From positions 310,001-374,000 of the forward strand of contig NZ_JAFBDY010000001.1 in NCBI RefSeq assembly GCF_016908465.1: 64,000 nucleotides of DNA, written 5' to 3'. The stretch is from Lysinibacillus composti (GTDB taxonomy: Bacteria; Bacillota; Bacilli; Bacillales_A; Planococcaceae). Shown in pieces: positions 45,343-53,779 of the stretch. The stretch's first letter is position 1; each line of letters starts with the position of its first letter. The notes beneath the pieces were generated by a model. The model had not been told where the DNA came from. It searched no databases and was given only the letters and a program-made list of their open reading frames with translations. A program made the position numbers and the translations under genes.

Positions 45343-46002
45343 ATGGGAGTTCGTGGTCGTTATGAACATGATATTGAGGATGTTCAAAATGAATTAATAA
45401 AACTTTGTAAATTGAGTATAAGTCAACTAGATCTTACATTTAAATCGTTCATTAATAAAGATTTAAAATTAGCACGTGAAATTATTAATAAAGATACTGA
45501 AATAAATCACTTAGAAGAACTAATAAATGATCGAGTAATTTTAATTATGACAAGACAACAACCAGTTGCAAAGGACTTACGACGATTAGTTGTTTTACTA
45601 AAAGCAGCATCTGATATGGAACGTGTTGGTGATTATGCAGTAAATATTGCAAAAGAAACGATTCGTATTGGTGATTCGCAATTTATTACTTCAGTTGAGT
45701 TAATTGAGGATATGTTCTTAAAAACTTCTGCAATGTTAAATCAAGTTGTGGAAGCTTTTGTGGAAGAAAACACAACAAAAGCAAAAGAAGTAGCTGATTT
45801 TGATGATCAAATTGATGAAATGTACGGAAGTATGATTACGCAATTAATGAAGTTAAGTAGTGTTCGACCTGAAAATATTTCGCAAATAACAAATTTAGCA
45901 TTTATTTGTCGCTTTATTGAGCGTTGTGCTGATTTAGCAACAAATATTGCTGAATATCTATTCTATTTAAAAAAGGGTCAACGATTCGACCTTAATAATT
46001 AA
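45343..46002 (+). CDS. phoU: Phosphate-transport accessory regulator PhoU
   Basis: A 219-residue protein made of two repeated three-helix PhoU domains, with metal-binding signatures VLLKAASDMERVGDYAVNIAKE and AFICRFIERCADLATNIAEYLFYL. It modulates Pst activity and Pho signalling. ATG follows AAGGAGGAAGG, 15 bases after pstB. In B. subtilis the orthologue is not at the end of this operon, so its presence here is a difference from that reference. A terminator follows. Confidence 0.93.
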   Translation: MGVRGRYEHDIEDVQNELIKLCKLSISQLDLTFKSFINKDLKLAREIINKDTEINHLEELINDRVILIMTRQQPVAKDLRRLVVLLKAASDMERVGDYAVNIAKETIRIGDSQFITSVELIEDMFLKTSAMLNQVVEAFVEENTTKAKEVADFDDQIDEMYGSMITQLMKLSSVRPENISQITNLAFICRFIERCADLATNIAEYLFYLKKGQRFDLNN

Positions 46003-46013
46003 ATCTATTTTAT

Positions 46014-46047
46014 AGAGCTGACTTAGTGTAGTGAGTCGGCTTCTTTT
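46014..46047 (+). terminator. Rho-independent terminator after phoU
   Basis: AGCTGACT pairs with AGTCGGCT (one T-G) around a 10-base loop, followed by TCTTTTTATTT. Confidence 0.8.
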
Positions 46048-46145
46048 TATTTGAAAATTCTCGGTTTATCTGATTTTTTTTAATTTTCCATAATTACATT
46101 TGAATAGTGGCAAAATTTATAATAAAATAGGGTTAGCTAAATAAT

Positions 46146-46396
46146 AAAGCAATGATGAAAAAGAGTAGTATTATGGGATGGCTAAGAGAACTAGCGGTTG
46201 GTGTAAGCTGGTGCATGACATAATATGAATGGGTTTCTAGCTTCTAGTGCTGAAATAGTAGTAGGTATTAGCGAATTTGTTACGTTACAACAGTTGAGAG
46301 GACTAATTTATGTATTCAATTTAGAACGCAATAAATTAGTCAATGAAGGTGGCACCACGGCTTTTCCGTCCTTTGTGATGGAAAGCCTTTTTTGCA
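46146..46396 (+). ncRNA. Tryptophan T-box leader
   Basis: The stem I start (AAAGCAATGATGAAAAAGAG) and its distal GGTTGGTGTAAGCTGG loop are followed by the T-box core AAGGTGGCACCACGG (46346-46360). An intrinsic terminator, GGCTTTTCC with GGAAAGCC and TTTTTT, spans 46359-46393. A probable specifier TGG lies at 46230-46232 in TATGAATGGGTT, matching the downstream trpE-trpG. Uncharged tRNA-Trp should favour read-through. The remaining leader to trpE holds the ribosome site only. Confidence 0.88.
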
Positions 46397-46535
46397 TTTT
46401 TGTAGAATGTTAATCCATAAAAGATTGAAATTGTTGTGATGATTCGCAATTGTTTTGAATCAATCTCACAGGTATTAACTGGATACATTGAAAAACGGTG
46501 TAAGTTTAGTAGAGTAGAGAAGGAGAGAGTTGAGC

Positions 46536-47924
46536 ATGACTGTTGAAGTGAAAAATTATATCATTCGTGAGTTACAAGGCGATATGATGACACCAATTTC
46601 TGTGTTTCAAAGTTTGAAGGGGAAGCATAAAGTTTTATTTGAATCCTCTGCAAAACATGAAGAAAGTGGACGATACTCTTTTATCGCTGTGAATCCAATC
46701 GCACAATTAAAGGGAAATCATGATTATTACTACTACAATTACAATGAAGAGGAATTAATTAGAGAATCAGGATCGGTTTTGCAAAAACTTCGTGAAATGC
46801 TTCCAATCCAAAATGTTCAGTATCCTTTTTCATTTTTTGGAGGGGCGATTGGCTATTTTGGATACGATACTGCTTTTTATAATGAAAAAATTGGTGAGGT
46901 ACTGCAAGATGATTTAAACATGCCAGATGTACATGTTTATTTTTATGATACATTTATTGTCTTTGATCATTTGCTTCAAACTGTAACAATAGCGTCCGTA
47001 GATCTTTTCCAATCAGGTAAATCAGAAAAAGAAATGGAACAGTCAATTGGACGACTTATTGATGAAATAAAACAAGGTGTTACATTTAAAGAGGAACAAG
47101 CGATTTCTGTTAAGTTTGAGCCAACCATTAGAAAAGAAGACTTTATTGAAATGGTTGAAACTGCAAAAAATCATATTGAGCGTGGAGACATATTCCAGGT
47201 TGTTTTATCACAAAGATTCTCAGCTGCCTTCAATGGTGACCCATTTGCATTATATCGAAAACTTAGAACATCTAATCCTTCCCCATATATGTTTTACTTA
47301 GAATTTGATCAATATACAATTTTAGGTACTTCTCCAGAAAGTTTAGTAAAGGTCCAGGATCGAATTATTACAACGAATCCAATTGCAGGTACCAAACCTC
47401 GAGGGAAAACGAAGGAAGAGGATGAACAAACGGAACAGTTACTACTACATGATGAGAAAGAAATAGCAGAACATCGAATGCTAGTCGACCTAGGCCGTAA
47501 CGATATTGGTCGGGTGAGTAAAATTGGGTCAGTTAAAGTAAGTAAATATATGACAATTGAAAGGTATAAATATGTAATGCATATAGTTTCAGAAGTAATT
47601 GGTGAGTTAAATGATGATGTACATGTCCTTGACGTGTTAACCTCTTGTTTACCTGCTGGGACAGTATCAGGGGCACCGAAAATTCGTGCTATGCAAATTA
47701 TTAATGAACTAGAACAAAGGAAACGTGGAGTTTATGCAGGTGCGATCGGTTATCTTTCATTAAATGGGAATTTAGATTTAGCTTTAGCAATTCGTACAAT
47801 GATTGTGAAAGATGAAAAAGCCCATGTGCAAGCTGGTGCAGGAATTGTTTACGATTCTAATGCTCAGTCTGAATATGAAGAAACCCTTAATAAAGCAAAA
47901 GCATTGTTGGAGGTGCACCGATGA
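46536..47924 (+). CDS. trpE: Anthranilate synthase component I
   Basis: A 462-residue chorismate-using enzyme. NPIAGTKPRG favours TrpE over PabB (which usually has PIKGT), and the N-terminal LFES motif fits the tryptophan feedback site. Active-site motifs HRMLVDLGRNDIGRVS and SCLPAGTVSGAPK are intact. ATG at 46536 follows GAAGGAGAG; a TTG at 46530 is too close. It is under the Trp T-box and overlaps trpG by 4 bases (ATGA). Confidence 0.9.
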   Translation: MTVEVKNYIIRELQGDMMTPISVFQSLKGKHKVLFESSAKHEESGRYSFIAVNPIAQLKGNHDYYYYNYNEEELIRESGSVLQKLREMLPIQNVQYPFSFFGGAIGYFGYDTAFYNEKIGEVLQDDLNMPDVHVYFYDTFIVFDHLLQTVTIASVDLFQSGKSEKEMEQSIGRLIDEIKQGVTFKEEQAISVKFEPTIRKEDFIEMVETAKNHIERGDIFQVVLSQRFSAAFNGDPFALYRKLRTSNPSPYMFYLEFDQYTILGTSPESLVKVQDRIITTNPIAGTKPRGKTKEEDEQTEQLLLHDEKEIAEHRMLVDLGRNDIGRVSKIGSVKVSKYMTIERYKYVMHIVSEVIGELNDDVHVLDVLTSCLPAGTVSGAPKIRAMQIINELEQRKRGVYAGAIGYLSLNGNLDLALAIRTMIVKDEKAHVQAGAGIVYDSNAQSEYEETLNKAKALLEVHR

Positions 47925-48490
47925 TTTTACTTATTGATAATTATGATTCATTCACATATAATCTCTATCAACAAATCTCAAGTTTAGGTAAAAATGTTCG
48001 AGTGGTTCGAAATGATGCTATTACAATAGAAGAGATTCGAGAATTAAATCCAGAAGCAATTGTCCTTTCACCAGGGCCAGGGACTCCTGAAGATGCGGGG
48101 ATCACGGTTGATGTAGTAAGACAACTTTATTCTGAATTTCCGATACTAGGTATTTGTTTGGGTCATCAGTCAATCGGTGCAGCTTTCGGAGGTAATATTG
48201 TTAGAGCAGAAAATATAATGCATGGGAAATTGTCATACTTAACATATAAGAGGGAAGGATTATTTAATTCCTTAACAGAAGAAATAGCGGTAATGCGCTA
48301 CCATTCATTAGTGATTGAGCCAGCAACATTGCATGAGGATTTTGAAATTATAGCTACTTCTACAGATGATCAAGAAATAATGGCAATTCAACATAAACAA
48401 TATCCAGTTTATGGTTTACAATTCCACCCAGAATCCATTGGTACAGAAACAGGTATAAAGATGGTTGGAACCTTTTTAGAAAAAATTTAG
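47921..48490 (+). CDS. trpG: Anthranilate synthase component II (glutamine amidotransferase)
   Basis: A 189-residue class I glutamine amidotransferase supplying ammonia to TrpE. The triad is Cys in LGICLGHQS, and His and Glu in QFHPESIGTE; VLSPGPGTPEDAG is the oxyanion region. ATG follows TTGGAGG and overlaps the trpE stop. It may also serve PabB, as a dual PabA/TrpG does in B. subtilis, but no pab genes are here. The rest of the trp pathway (trpDCFBA) is absent from this locus. Confidence 0.9.
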   Translation: MILLIDNYDSFTYNLYQQISSLGKNVRVVRNDAITIEEIRELNPEAIVLSPGPGTPEDAGITVDVVRQLYSEFPILGICLGHQSIGAAFGGNIVRAENIMHGKLSYLTYKREGLFNSLTEEIAVMRYHSLVIEPATLHEDFEIIATSTDDQEIMAIQHKQYPVYGLQFHPESIGTETGIKMVGTFLEKI

Positions 48491-48499
48491 ATAAAATCA

Positions 48500-48531
48500 A
48501 ACGCCCTAAAAGCTAAGTCTTTTAGGGCGTT
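48500..48531. terminator. Bidirectional terminator between trpG and the peroxidase gene
   Basis: AACGCCCTAAAAG pairs exactly with CTTTTAGGGCGTT (13 bp) around CTAAGT. Confidence 0.88.
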
Positions 48532-48536
48532 GTTCG

Positions 48537-49007
48537 TTAAAGATATTCTTTTATTTCATTTTCAAACTTTGATGGTTTATCAGTTGGAGCAAACCGTTTT
48601 ACGACATTTCCTTCTTGATCGACTAAAAACTTCGTAAAGTTCCATTTAACATTCTTTCCGAGAATCCCTTTTGATTCCTCAGTGAGATATTTAAAGAGTT
48701 CATGTGCCTCATTCCCATTTACTTTAACTAAGTCATGCATAGGGAAGGAAACTCCATATGATAATCGACATGCTTCTTCTGCTTCTTTACCGGAGCTTAG
48801 TTCTTGTTTGAATTGGTTAGAAGGGAAACCTAACACCACAAAATCCTCTTTTTGATATTTTTTATATAGTTCTTCAAGTTCTTCAAATTGAGGAGTAAAG
48901 CCACATTTCGTAGCAGTGTTCACAATCAGCATTACTTTACCCTTATACCGTTCTAGCGAATATTGTTCACCGTTTGTATCGGTTACTGTAATATCATATA
49001 AACTCAT
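48537..49007 (-). CDS. Glutathione-peroxidase-family thiol peroxidase
   Basis: A 156-residue thioredoxin-fold peroxidase. The peroxidatic Cys is in NTATKCGFTPQ (about residue 35); the Gln (GFPSNQF) and Trp (KWNFTKF) of the catalytic tetrad are intact. A second Cys in EEACRLSYGV (about 82) is a candidate resolving residue, so it probably uses thioredoxin or bacillithiol-linked reductants rather than glutathione. ATG follows GAGGGAT on the minus strand. Similar to B. subtilis BsaA. Confidence 0.9.
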   Translation of the reverse strand: MSLYDITVTDTNGEQYSLERYKGKVMLIVNTATKCGFTPQFEELEELYKKYQKEDFVVLGFPSNQFKQELSSGKEAEEACRLSYGVSFPMHDLVKVNGNEAHELFKYLTEESKGILGKNVKWNFTKFLVDQEGNVVKRFAPTDKPSKFENEIKEYL

Positions 49008-49042
49008 CTAATCCCTCGTTTTTTTCAAGTTTAACTTAAAAC

Positions 49043-50260
49043 CTAATATTGGTAATGATTCTCTACGCTTGATTCAACTTTTCGATCATTCAACATGATT
49101 GTAACAGTAAGGATGAAGGCTGTCATAATTAAACAACTGATAAAAGCTATAATTCCATTCCAGCCCCAATGTGACCAGAAGATACCACCGGTTGTTCCAC
49201 CAACACTAGAACCAAAATAGTAGGCGAATAAATAAAGTGAGGAAGCCTGTGCTTTATCTCTTTTTGCTCTTCGACTAACCCAACCACTTGCTATTGAGTG
49301 AGCACCAAAAAATCCAAAAGTAAAGACGACAATACCTAATATTTTTATGAAAAGGTGAACAGGTAATGTAAGTAATGCACCTGAAAACATAATAATAATC
49401 CCTATTAATAATACCTTTTGTCGACCGAATTTATCTGAAAGACTACCAAACCAAGCTGAGCTAAATGTTCCAACTAAATAGACTATAAAAATCCATCCTA
49501 CAATGGTTGCACTTAAATTATATGGATGGGCTAGTAATTTATAACTTATGTAGTTATACAACGTTACAAAGCCACCCATAAGTGTAAAGGCTATACCAAA
49601 TAAGCAAACTAATCCGGGGTCTTTTAGATGAGAAAATAAAGATTTTGATAGTGATTTGAATTGTAATGGTCTAGGCGTGAAGTGTTTTGAAGCCGGTAAC
49701 GCCCAAACAAAGTAAGCACAAATTACTAAACTTAATAATCCTAAAAAAATCATCCCAATTTGCCAATTATATAAGTCGGTAACCGTCCCCATAATAATTC
49801 GCCCTGCAAGTCCACCGACAGAGTTACCACTTATATAAAGGCCCATTGCAGCACCTAAGCTTGCCGGGTCAACTTCTTCCCCTAAATAAGCCATAGCAAT
49901 TGCTGGAACGCCAGCAAATACAAATCCTTGAACAATTCTTAAAAGAATTAAGATTTCAAATGAGGGTGAGAAAGCTAGAGCAATTGTTAGAATAGAAGCT
50001 GCAAAAATGGAAATCGTCATTAACTTTTTTCGTCCCCAAGCCTCTGATAAGGAACCAAATAAAATTAAACTAAATGACAATACGACTGTTGCAACCGATA
50101 ATGAAAGACTAGCAACAGTTGGTGACACATGAAATTCTTTTGAAAACTGTGGAAACAGTGGTTGCGTAATATATAGATTTGCAAAAGTAATGAATCCTGC
50201 AGCAAACAATGCTAAATTAGCCAAAGTAAACTGTTTTGTGCCCTTTTGTAAGTAGGTCAT
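49043..50260 (-). CDS. Major facilitator superfamily transporter (YybF/YnfM type)
   Basis: A 405-residue drug:proton antiporter-like permease with 12 predicted membrane segments. The loop 2-3 motif is GSLSEAWGRKKLM and its repeat in the second half is GSLSDKFGRQKVLL. It is divergent from a LysR regulator 138 bases away, the same arrangement as B. subtilis yybF/yybE and E. coli ynfM/ynfL. Substrate unknown; expected regulation is by the neighbouring LysR protein. Confidence 0.85.
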   Translation of the reverse strand: MTYLQKGTKQFTLANLALFAAGFITFANLYITQPLFPQFSKEFHVSPTVASLSLSVATVVLSFSLILFGSLSEAWGRKKLMTISIFAASILTIALAFSPSFEILILLRIVQGFVFAGVPAIAMAYLGEEVDPASLGAAMGLYISGNSVGGLAGRIIMGTVTDLYNWQIGMIFLGLLSLVICAYFVWALPASKHFTPRPLQFKSLSKSLFSHLKDPGLVCLFGIAFTLMGGFVTLYNYISYKLLAHPYNLSATIVGWIFIVYLVGTFSSAWFGSLSDKFGRQKVLLIGIIIMFSGALLTLPVHLFIKILGIVVFTFGFFGAHSIASGWVSRRAKRDKAQASSLYLFAYYFGSSVGGTTGGIFWSHWGWNGIIAFISCLIMTAFILTVTIMLNDRKVESSVENHYQY

Positions 50261-50342
50261 ACTGCTCGCCTCTTTTTAAATTAATTTTGACATTTTTTTG
50301 AACATCCCATTTCAATTCATTATAATAAGAATAACTACATAA

Positions 50343-50364
50343 AGATAATTCATTGTTTTTATCT
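50343..50364. promoter_or_regulatory. Candidate LysR-type operator between the MFS and LysR genes
   Basis: AGATAA (50343-50348) and TTATCT (50359-50364) form a 6-bp dyad with a 10-base spacer, and it contains the T-N11-A spacing typical of LysR sites. It lies in the divergent gap, 35 bases before the LysR start. Confidence 0.4.
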
Positions 50365-50398
50365 GATATATAAATAAAAGTTATAAGGAGCCGTCGAA

Positions 50399-51283
50399 AT
50401 GGATTTTATTGCGCTTCATTATTTTAGAGCAGTTGCTAAGTACGAAAATATGTCTCGTGCTGCTGCTGATCTACATATAACTCAACCAGCATTAAGTAAA
50501 TCGATTTCATTATTAGAAGAGTCCCTTGGTGTAGAACTATTTGACAGAAATGGACGGTCGATTAAATTAAATCGTTACGGGAAATTTTTTTTGGAGCGTA
50601 CTGAATTTATTTTGCAAGAATACGATCGAGCGAAAGAAGACTTACTAAATCTTGTGGCGCCTGGTCAAGGGGAAGTGTCAATTGGTTTTATGCATACGCT
50701 AGGCCTTGAAGTGATACCTTCGTTAATGACAGATGTGAAGAAAGTATATCCTAAAATGAAATTTCAGTTATCACAAAGTAACTCAAGTGAGTTAATGAAA
50801 AAGCTCGAACAAGGTGAGCTTGATCTATGCTTAATTTCTTCACTAGATACAAACAATGATGTGGTATGGGAGAGGCTTTGGGATGAAGAGTTATTTTTAA
50901 TTGTACCAAGTCAGCATCCATTAGCTAATAAAGATAGGGTAAAACTATCCGAATTCGCAGAACTTCCATTTATCTCAATAAAAAAAGGGAATTCTTTGCG
51001 TCAAACAGTTGATGAGTTATATAGACGAGAGGGTTTTCAATTAAATGTTGCCTTTGAAGGTGAGGAAATTCATACGGTTGCAAGTCTAGTAGAAAGTGGT
51101 TTAGGCGTATCGCTCATTCCGTTAATTAAAGGTATTGAGCAATATAATTTGAAGATTCTTCAAGTTGATGCAAATGATTGCAAACGACAAATAGGGGTCG
51201 CTTATAAAACTAATCGATTTATGAGTGCTGTAACAAGGCAATTTGCATCGTATGTTCGCTCTTATTTTAAAAAAGAAGAGTAG
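50399..51283 (+). CDS. LysR-family transcriptional regulator (YybE-like)
   Basis: A 294-residue regulator. The N-terminal winged helix-turn-helix (MDFIALHYFRAVAKYENMSRAAADLHITQPALSKSI) is followed by a linker helix and a periplasmic-binding-like effector domain from about residue 90. ATG follows AAGGAGCC. Divergent from the MFS gene, it most likely regulates that gene and itself. The effector is unknown. Confidence 0.9.
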   Translation: MDFIALHYFRAVAKYENMSRAAADLHITQPALSKSISLLEESLGVELFDRNGRSIKLNRYGKFFLERTEFILQEYDRAKEDLLNLVAPGQGEVSIGFMHTLGLEVIPSLMTDVKKVYPKMKFQLSQSNSSELMKKLEQGELDLCLISSLDTNNDVVWERLWDEELFLIVPSQHPLANKDRVKLSEFAELPFISIKKGNSLRQTVDELYRREGFQLNVAFEGEEIHTVASLVESGLGVSLIPLIKGIEQYNLKILQVDANDCKRQIGVAYKTNRFMSAVTRQFASYVRSYFKKEE

Positions 51284-51308
51284 GTTGGAAAGCTATATTT
51301 ATTCCAAC

Positions 51309-51812
51309 CTACTTATTTGAATCTCCAGTAATAATCTTTGCAATTTCCTCAACAGTCATTGTGGAATTTAATTCAAACTGTCCTTTTTGTATTGTTTTTG
51401 CATATTCCGGTTGTGCTAAGAACAGCTCCATTTGAACACTATTTGAAACAATGCCCATATCTTTTAATTTCTGTGCAACATCAGCTGGTTTTAATCCAGA
51501 ATAAATATAAAGTGTACCGTAAACAACGCCATTTTTTGTGCTAGTACTACCCTCAATTTCATGGTCTTTTTCAGTAAAAGGGGCAGAGGTTTGTAGATTT
51601 TCCTTTTTAGTTGATTGTTCTTTTAATTGAGTAATCTGTTTATTGGCTTCGATAAGTTTTTGTTCAAGCTGAGCAATTTGTTCTTCATATTTTATTGAAT
51701 TCGTGTTTTTTTCTTGTGAAATGAATGGAATATTCCATTGTTCACTTAAGGCATAAAGCAATCCGATGATAAAACAAGCAATACCGAAAGCGCGTAAGGA
51801 AGAGCGTTTCAT
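51309..51812 (-). CDS. Membrane-anchored MltG-like protein lacking the full catalytic domain
   Basis: A 167-residue protein: one N-terminal membrane segment (about 9-25), a coiled coil (about 40-72, KYEEQIAQLEQKLIEANKQITQLKEQ), a Ser/Thr-rich linker, and a C-terminal unit (about 100-160) resembling the LysM-like N-terminal subdomain of endolytic transglycosylase MltG/YceG. The MltG catalytic glutamate region is absent, so it is probably non-catalytic and may interact at the cell wall. Its ATG overlaps the previous gene by 4 bases. Confidence 0.65.
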   Translation of the reverse strand: MKRSSLRAFGIACFIIGLLYALSEQWNIPFISQEKNTNSIKYEEQIAQLEQKLIEANKQITQLKEQSTKKENLQTSAPFTEKDHEIEGSTSTKNGVVYGTLYIYSGLKPADVAQKLKDMGIVSNSVQMELFLAQPEYAKTIQKGQFELNSTMTVEEIAKIITGDSNK

Positions 51813-52249
51813 CTTTTTCCTCCTTCACCGCTTAGTATAGTATGAATCTGTTCTACTGATAAAGTTGACATTTTACTGATCTCAACAATCGGATAGCCTT
51901 GTTTGTTTAATTCAATGACTTGTCTTACTAAAATTTCATTTACCGGTTTTGAAGTATTCGAACCTGAATAGTTAATTGGGTGTTTAGTAGAAGCTGTCGG
52001 TTGTTTATATGAGTCGAAAGAATTTTTAGGATTTGTTGTAGTTTTTGAAGTATCTATTTTAAAGTTTGCGTCAAGTAACAATTCTTCTTCTACAACCTTT
52101 AATCTTCTCTTAAGTGCATTAGTTTCTTGATAAATACCTATTGATAATTCCTCTAAATCCTTTTCAACTTTTTTTGCCGGATCCTTTAAGAAAAATGACC
52201 CAATAATACAAAAGATGCCAACGAGCATTATGATGATCGATAAGTCCAC
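51809..52249 (-). CDS. Membrane-anchored coiled-coil protein with C-terminal helix-turn-helix-like segment
   Basis: A 146-residue protein. A single N-terminal membrane segment (about 3-21) is followed by a coiled coil (26-60), a Ser/Thr/Asn-rich linker (65-100) and a C-terminal helix-turn-helix-like stretch (VNEILVRQVIELNKQGYPIVEISKMSTLSVEQIHTIL). This architecture resembles DUF6115/SwrB-type proteins. It overlaps the MltG-like gene (ATGA), so they are translated together. Function unknown. The start is TTG or GTG; I used the frame's longest reasonable form. Confidence 0.6.
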   Translation of the reverse strand: MDLSIIIMLVGIFCIIGSFFLKDPAKKVEKDLEELSIGIYQETNALKRRLKVVEEELLLDANFKIDTSKTTTNPKNSFDSYKQPTASTKHPINYSGSNTSKPVNEILVRQVIELNKQGYPIVEISKMSTLSVEQIHTILSGEGGKR

Positions 52250-52300
52250 GTGTTGTCCTCCATTAGTTTGGCATTATTAATTATTTTAACATAATCAAAT

Positions 52301-52363
52301 TATAAATCATGCTAGATTTTTTCTGAGTTTATGTTATAATGATTTAGTCGTATAAATCATGCT
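52301..52363. repeat. 13-bp direct repeat flanking the rpmG promoter
   Basis: TATAAATCATGCT occurs at 52301-52313 and 52351-52363, exactly 50 bases apart start to start. An extended -10 (TG-T-TATAAT, 52332-52340) lies between. The second copy falls in the rpmG 5' leader. Confidence 0.6.
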
Positions 52364-52403
52364 CAATTAATACAATTTTTAATATAGAGTGGGAGGGTTA
52401 ATA

Positions 52404-52553
52404 ATGCGCGTAAACATTACTTTAGCTTGCACAGATTGTGGCGAACGTAACTACATTTCTAAAAAGAACAAACGTAACAATCCTGAGCGTCTTGAATTCA
52501 AAAAATATTGCTCTCGCGAGAAGAAAGTCACTCTTCACCGTGAAACAAAATAA
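52404..52553 (+). CDS. rpmG: 50S ribosomal protein L33
   Basis: A 49-residue ribosomal protein of the large subunit. It has [22 protein letters not shown] and then [16 protein letters not shown]. Three of the four zinc-ribbon cysteines are present (CxxC plus one), as in B. subtilis RpmGA, where the last Cys is also lost; zinc binding is therefore doubtful. ATG follows GGGAGGG. It precedes the 5-formyl-THF cyclo-ligase as in B. subtilis. Confidence 0.95.
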   Translation: MRVNITLACTDCGERNYISKKNKRNNPERLEFKKYCSREKKVTLHRETK

Positions 52554-52564
52554 TGCTCATTATT

Positions 52565-52593
52565 GCCAAAACCACTTGTGGTTTTGGCTTTTT
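52565..52593 (+). terminator. Rho-independent terminator after rpmG
   Basis: GCCAAAACCAC pairs exactly with GTGGTTTTGGC, followed by TTTTTA. Confidence 0.88.
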
Positions 52594-52671
52594 ACATATT
52601 TTCGGCTAAAATATACATATTCATAATTAATTATTTATTCCAGATTCCAATAAATCTTAAGGTGATGCTGA

Positions 52672-53241
52672 ATGAACAAAAAAGAAATGCGTAAAAAAGT
52701 AAATACCACTTTAACCGAAATAACAATTGAGCAACATCGAGATTTCTCTGAAAATATAAAAAAACGTCTATTAAGAGAAAAGTCTATTAAAGAAGCGAAA
52801 ACAATTGCTCTTACCATATCTAAATACCCTGAGGTAGATACACTAAGTGTTATAGAAGAACTATGGGGTCTAGGTAAAAAGGTGGTTGTTCCTAAATGTA
52901 ATCCATCAGATCGATCTATGACTTTTTATGCAATTACAAGTTTTGAGCAATTAGAAACAGTGTACATGGACTTAAAGGAGCCAATTATCGAATTAACACA
53001 AATGGTCGATCGACTTGAAATTGATGTAATAATCGTACCTGGAATTGTATATGATTTTAGAGGATTTCGTATTGGCTACGGCGGAGGATACTATGATCGT
53101 TATTTAAAAAACTACGATGGCACTTTAATTTCTCTTGCTTTTACAGTGCAATTGACTCATCAAGTTCCAAAAGAAGCACATGATATACCTGTAGATATTA
53201 TAATTACAGAACAAGATCGCATTGATTGCCTGAGAAATTGA
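52672..53241 (+). CDS. yqgN: 5-formyltetrahydrofolate cyclo-ligase
   Basis: A 189-residue enzyme converting 5-formyl-THF to 5,10-methenyl-THF with ATP. The family signature is FRIGYGGGYYDRYL near residue 130, with the N-terminal MNKKEMRKKV and a basic ATP-contact region. ATG follows AAGGTGATG. In B. subtilis yqgN also lies between rpmGA and the YqgO/P/Q group. It is followed by yqgQ after 13 bases and probably shares its transcript. Confidence 0.9.
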   Translation: MNKKEMRKKVNTTLTEITIEQHRDFSENIKKRLLREKSIKEAKTIALTISKYPEVDTLSVIEELWGLGKKVVVPKCNPSDRSMTFYAITSFEQLETVYMDLKEPIIELTQMVDRLEIDVIIVPGIVYDFRGFRIGYGGGYYDRYLKNYDGTLISLAFTVQLTHQVPKEAHDIPVDIIITEQDRIDCLRN

Positions 53242-53254
53242 AAGGGGAGTTCAT

Positions 53255-53458
53255 ATGAAATCGATGAAGGATATATATGATTTATTGAAACAGTATGGTA
53301 CATACATCTACACAAGAGATCGAATAGGTGATCTAATATTAATGGAAGATGAAATAAGAGAACTTTATAAGGCGAGAGTAATGGATACAAAGGATTATCA
53401 AATGGCGTTATTATTAATACGCCAAGAAGCAACAAAAATTAAATCTGGTAAAAATTGA
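53255..53458 (+). CDS. yqgQ: YqgQ-family small protein
   Basis: A 67-residue helical protein of the YqgQ family (DUF910). The pattern is KDIYDLLKQYGTYIYTRDRIGDLILMEDEIRELYKARVMD. In B. subtilis it precedes glucokinase, which is missing here. Function unknown. ATG follows AAAGGGGAG. Confidence 0.85.
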   Translation: MKSMKDIYDLLKQYGTYIYTRDRIGDLILMEDEIRELYKARVMDTKDYQMALLLIRQEATKIKSGKN

Positions 53459-53534
53459 TTATTGATTTGATAATAATAAGTTGTTATAGTATACATTACT
53501 TTCGACTTTAAAACTTAATGTAAACTAAGGCATA

Positions 53535-53563
53535 CAGTGGAATTTTTTCCGCTGTTTTATTTT
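53535..53563 (+). terminator. Rho-independent terminator after yqgQ
   Basis: CAG-GGAA pairs with TTCC-CTG across an interrupted stem (CAGTGGAA with TTCCGCTG) and is followed by TTTTATTTT. The remaining 215 bases to ltaS are AT-rich leader with no named feature. Confidence 0.7.
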
Positions 53564-53779
53564 GGGAACCTATTTGTAAATAAGTCGTAAATATTATATA
53601 GAAGATTTTAAGATTGTTAGGGAAATAATTTTAACATTCCTATTAATTGTAAAGCTGTTTATGTTTTCCTTGCATATTTTTGTAAAAAAGATTAAGATAT
53701 ATTTTGTTTTAAGTTTTGTAAAAAATTTGTAAATTAGTTATTCTACGTTAATTTTTGTAATCTTAGGAGGATGTTAGGA

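Noticed and set aside
46225-46413. 62-codon frame before trpE
   Set aside because: It covers the T-box specifier, core and terminator, so it is not a gene.
52438-52626. 62-codon frame over rpmG
   Set aside because: It is a shifted frame of rpmG and its terminator.
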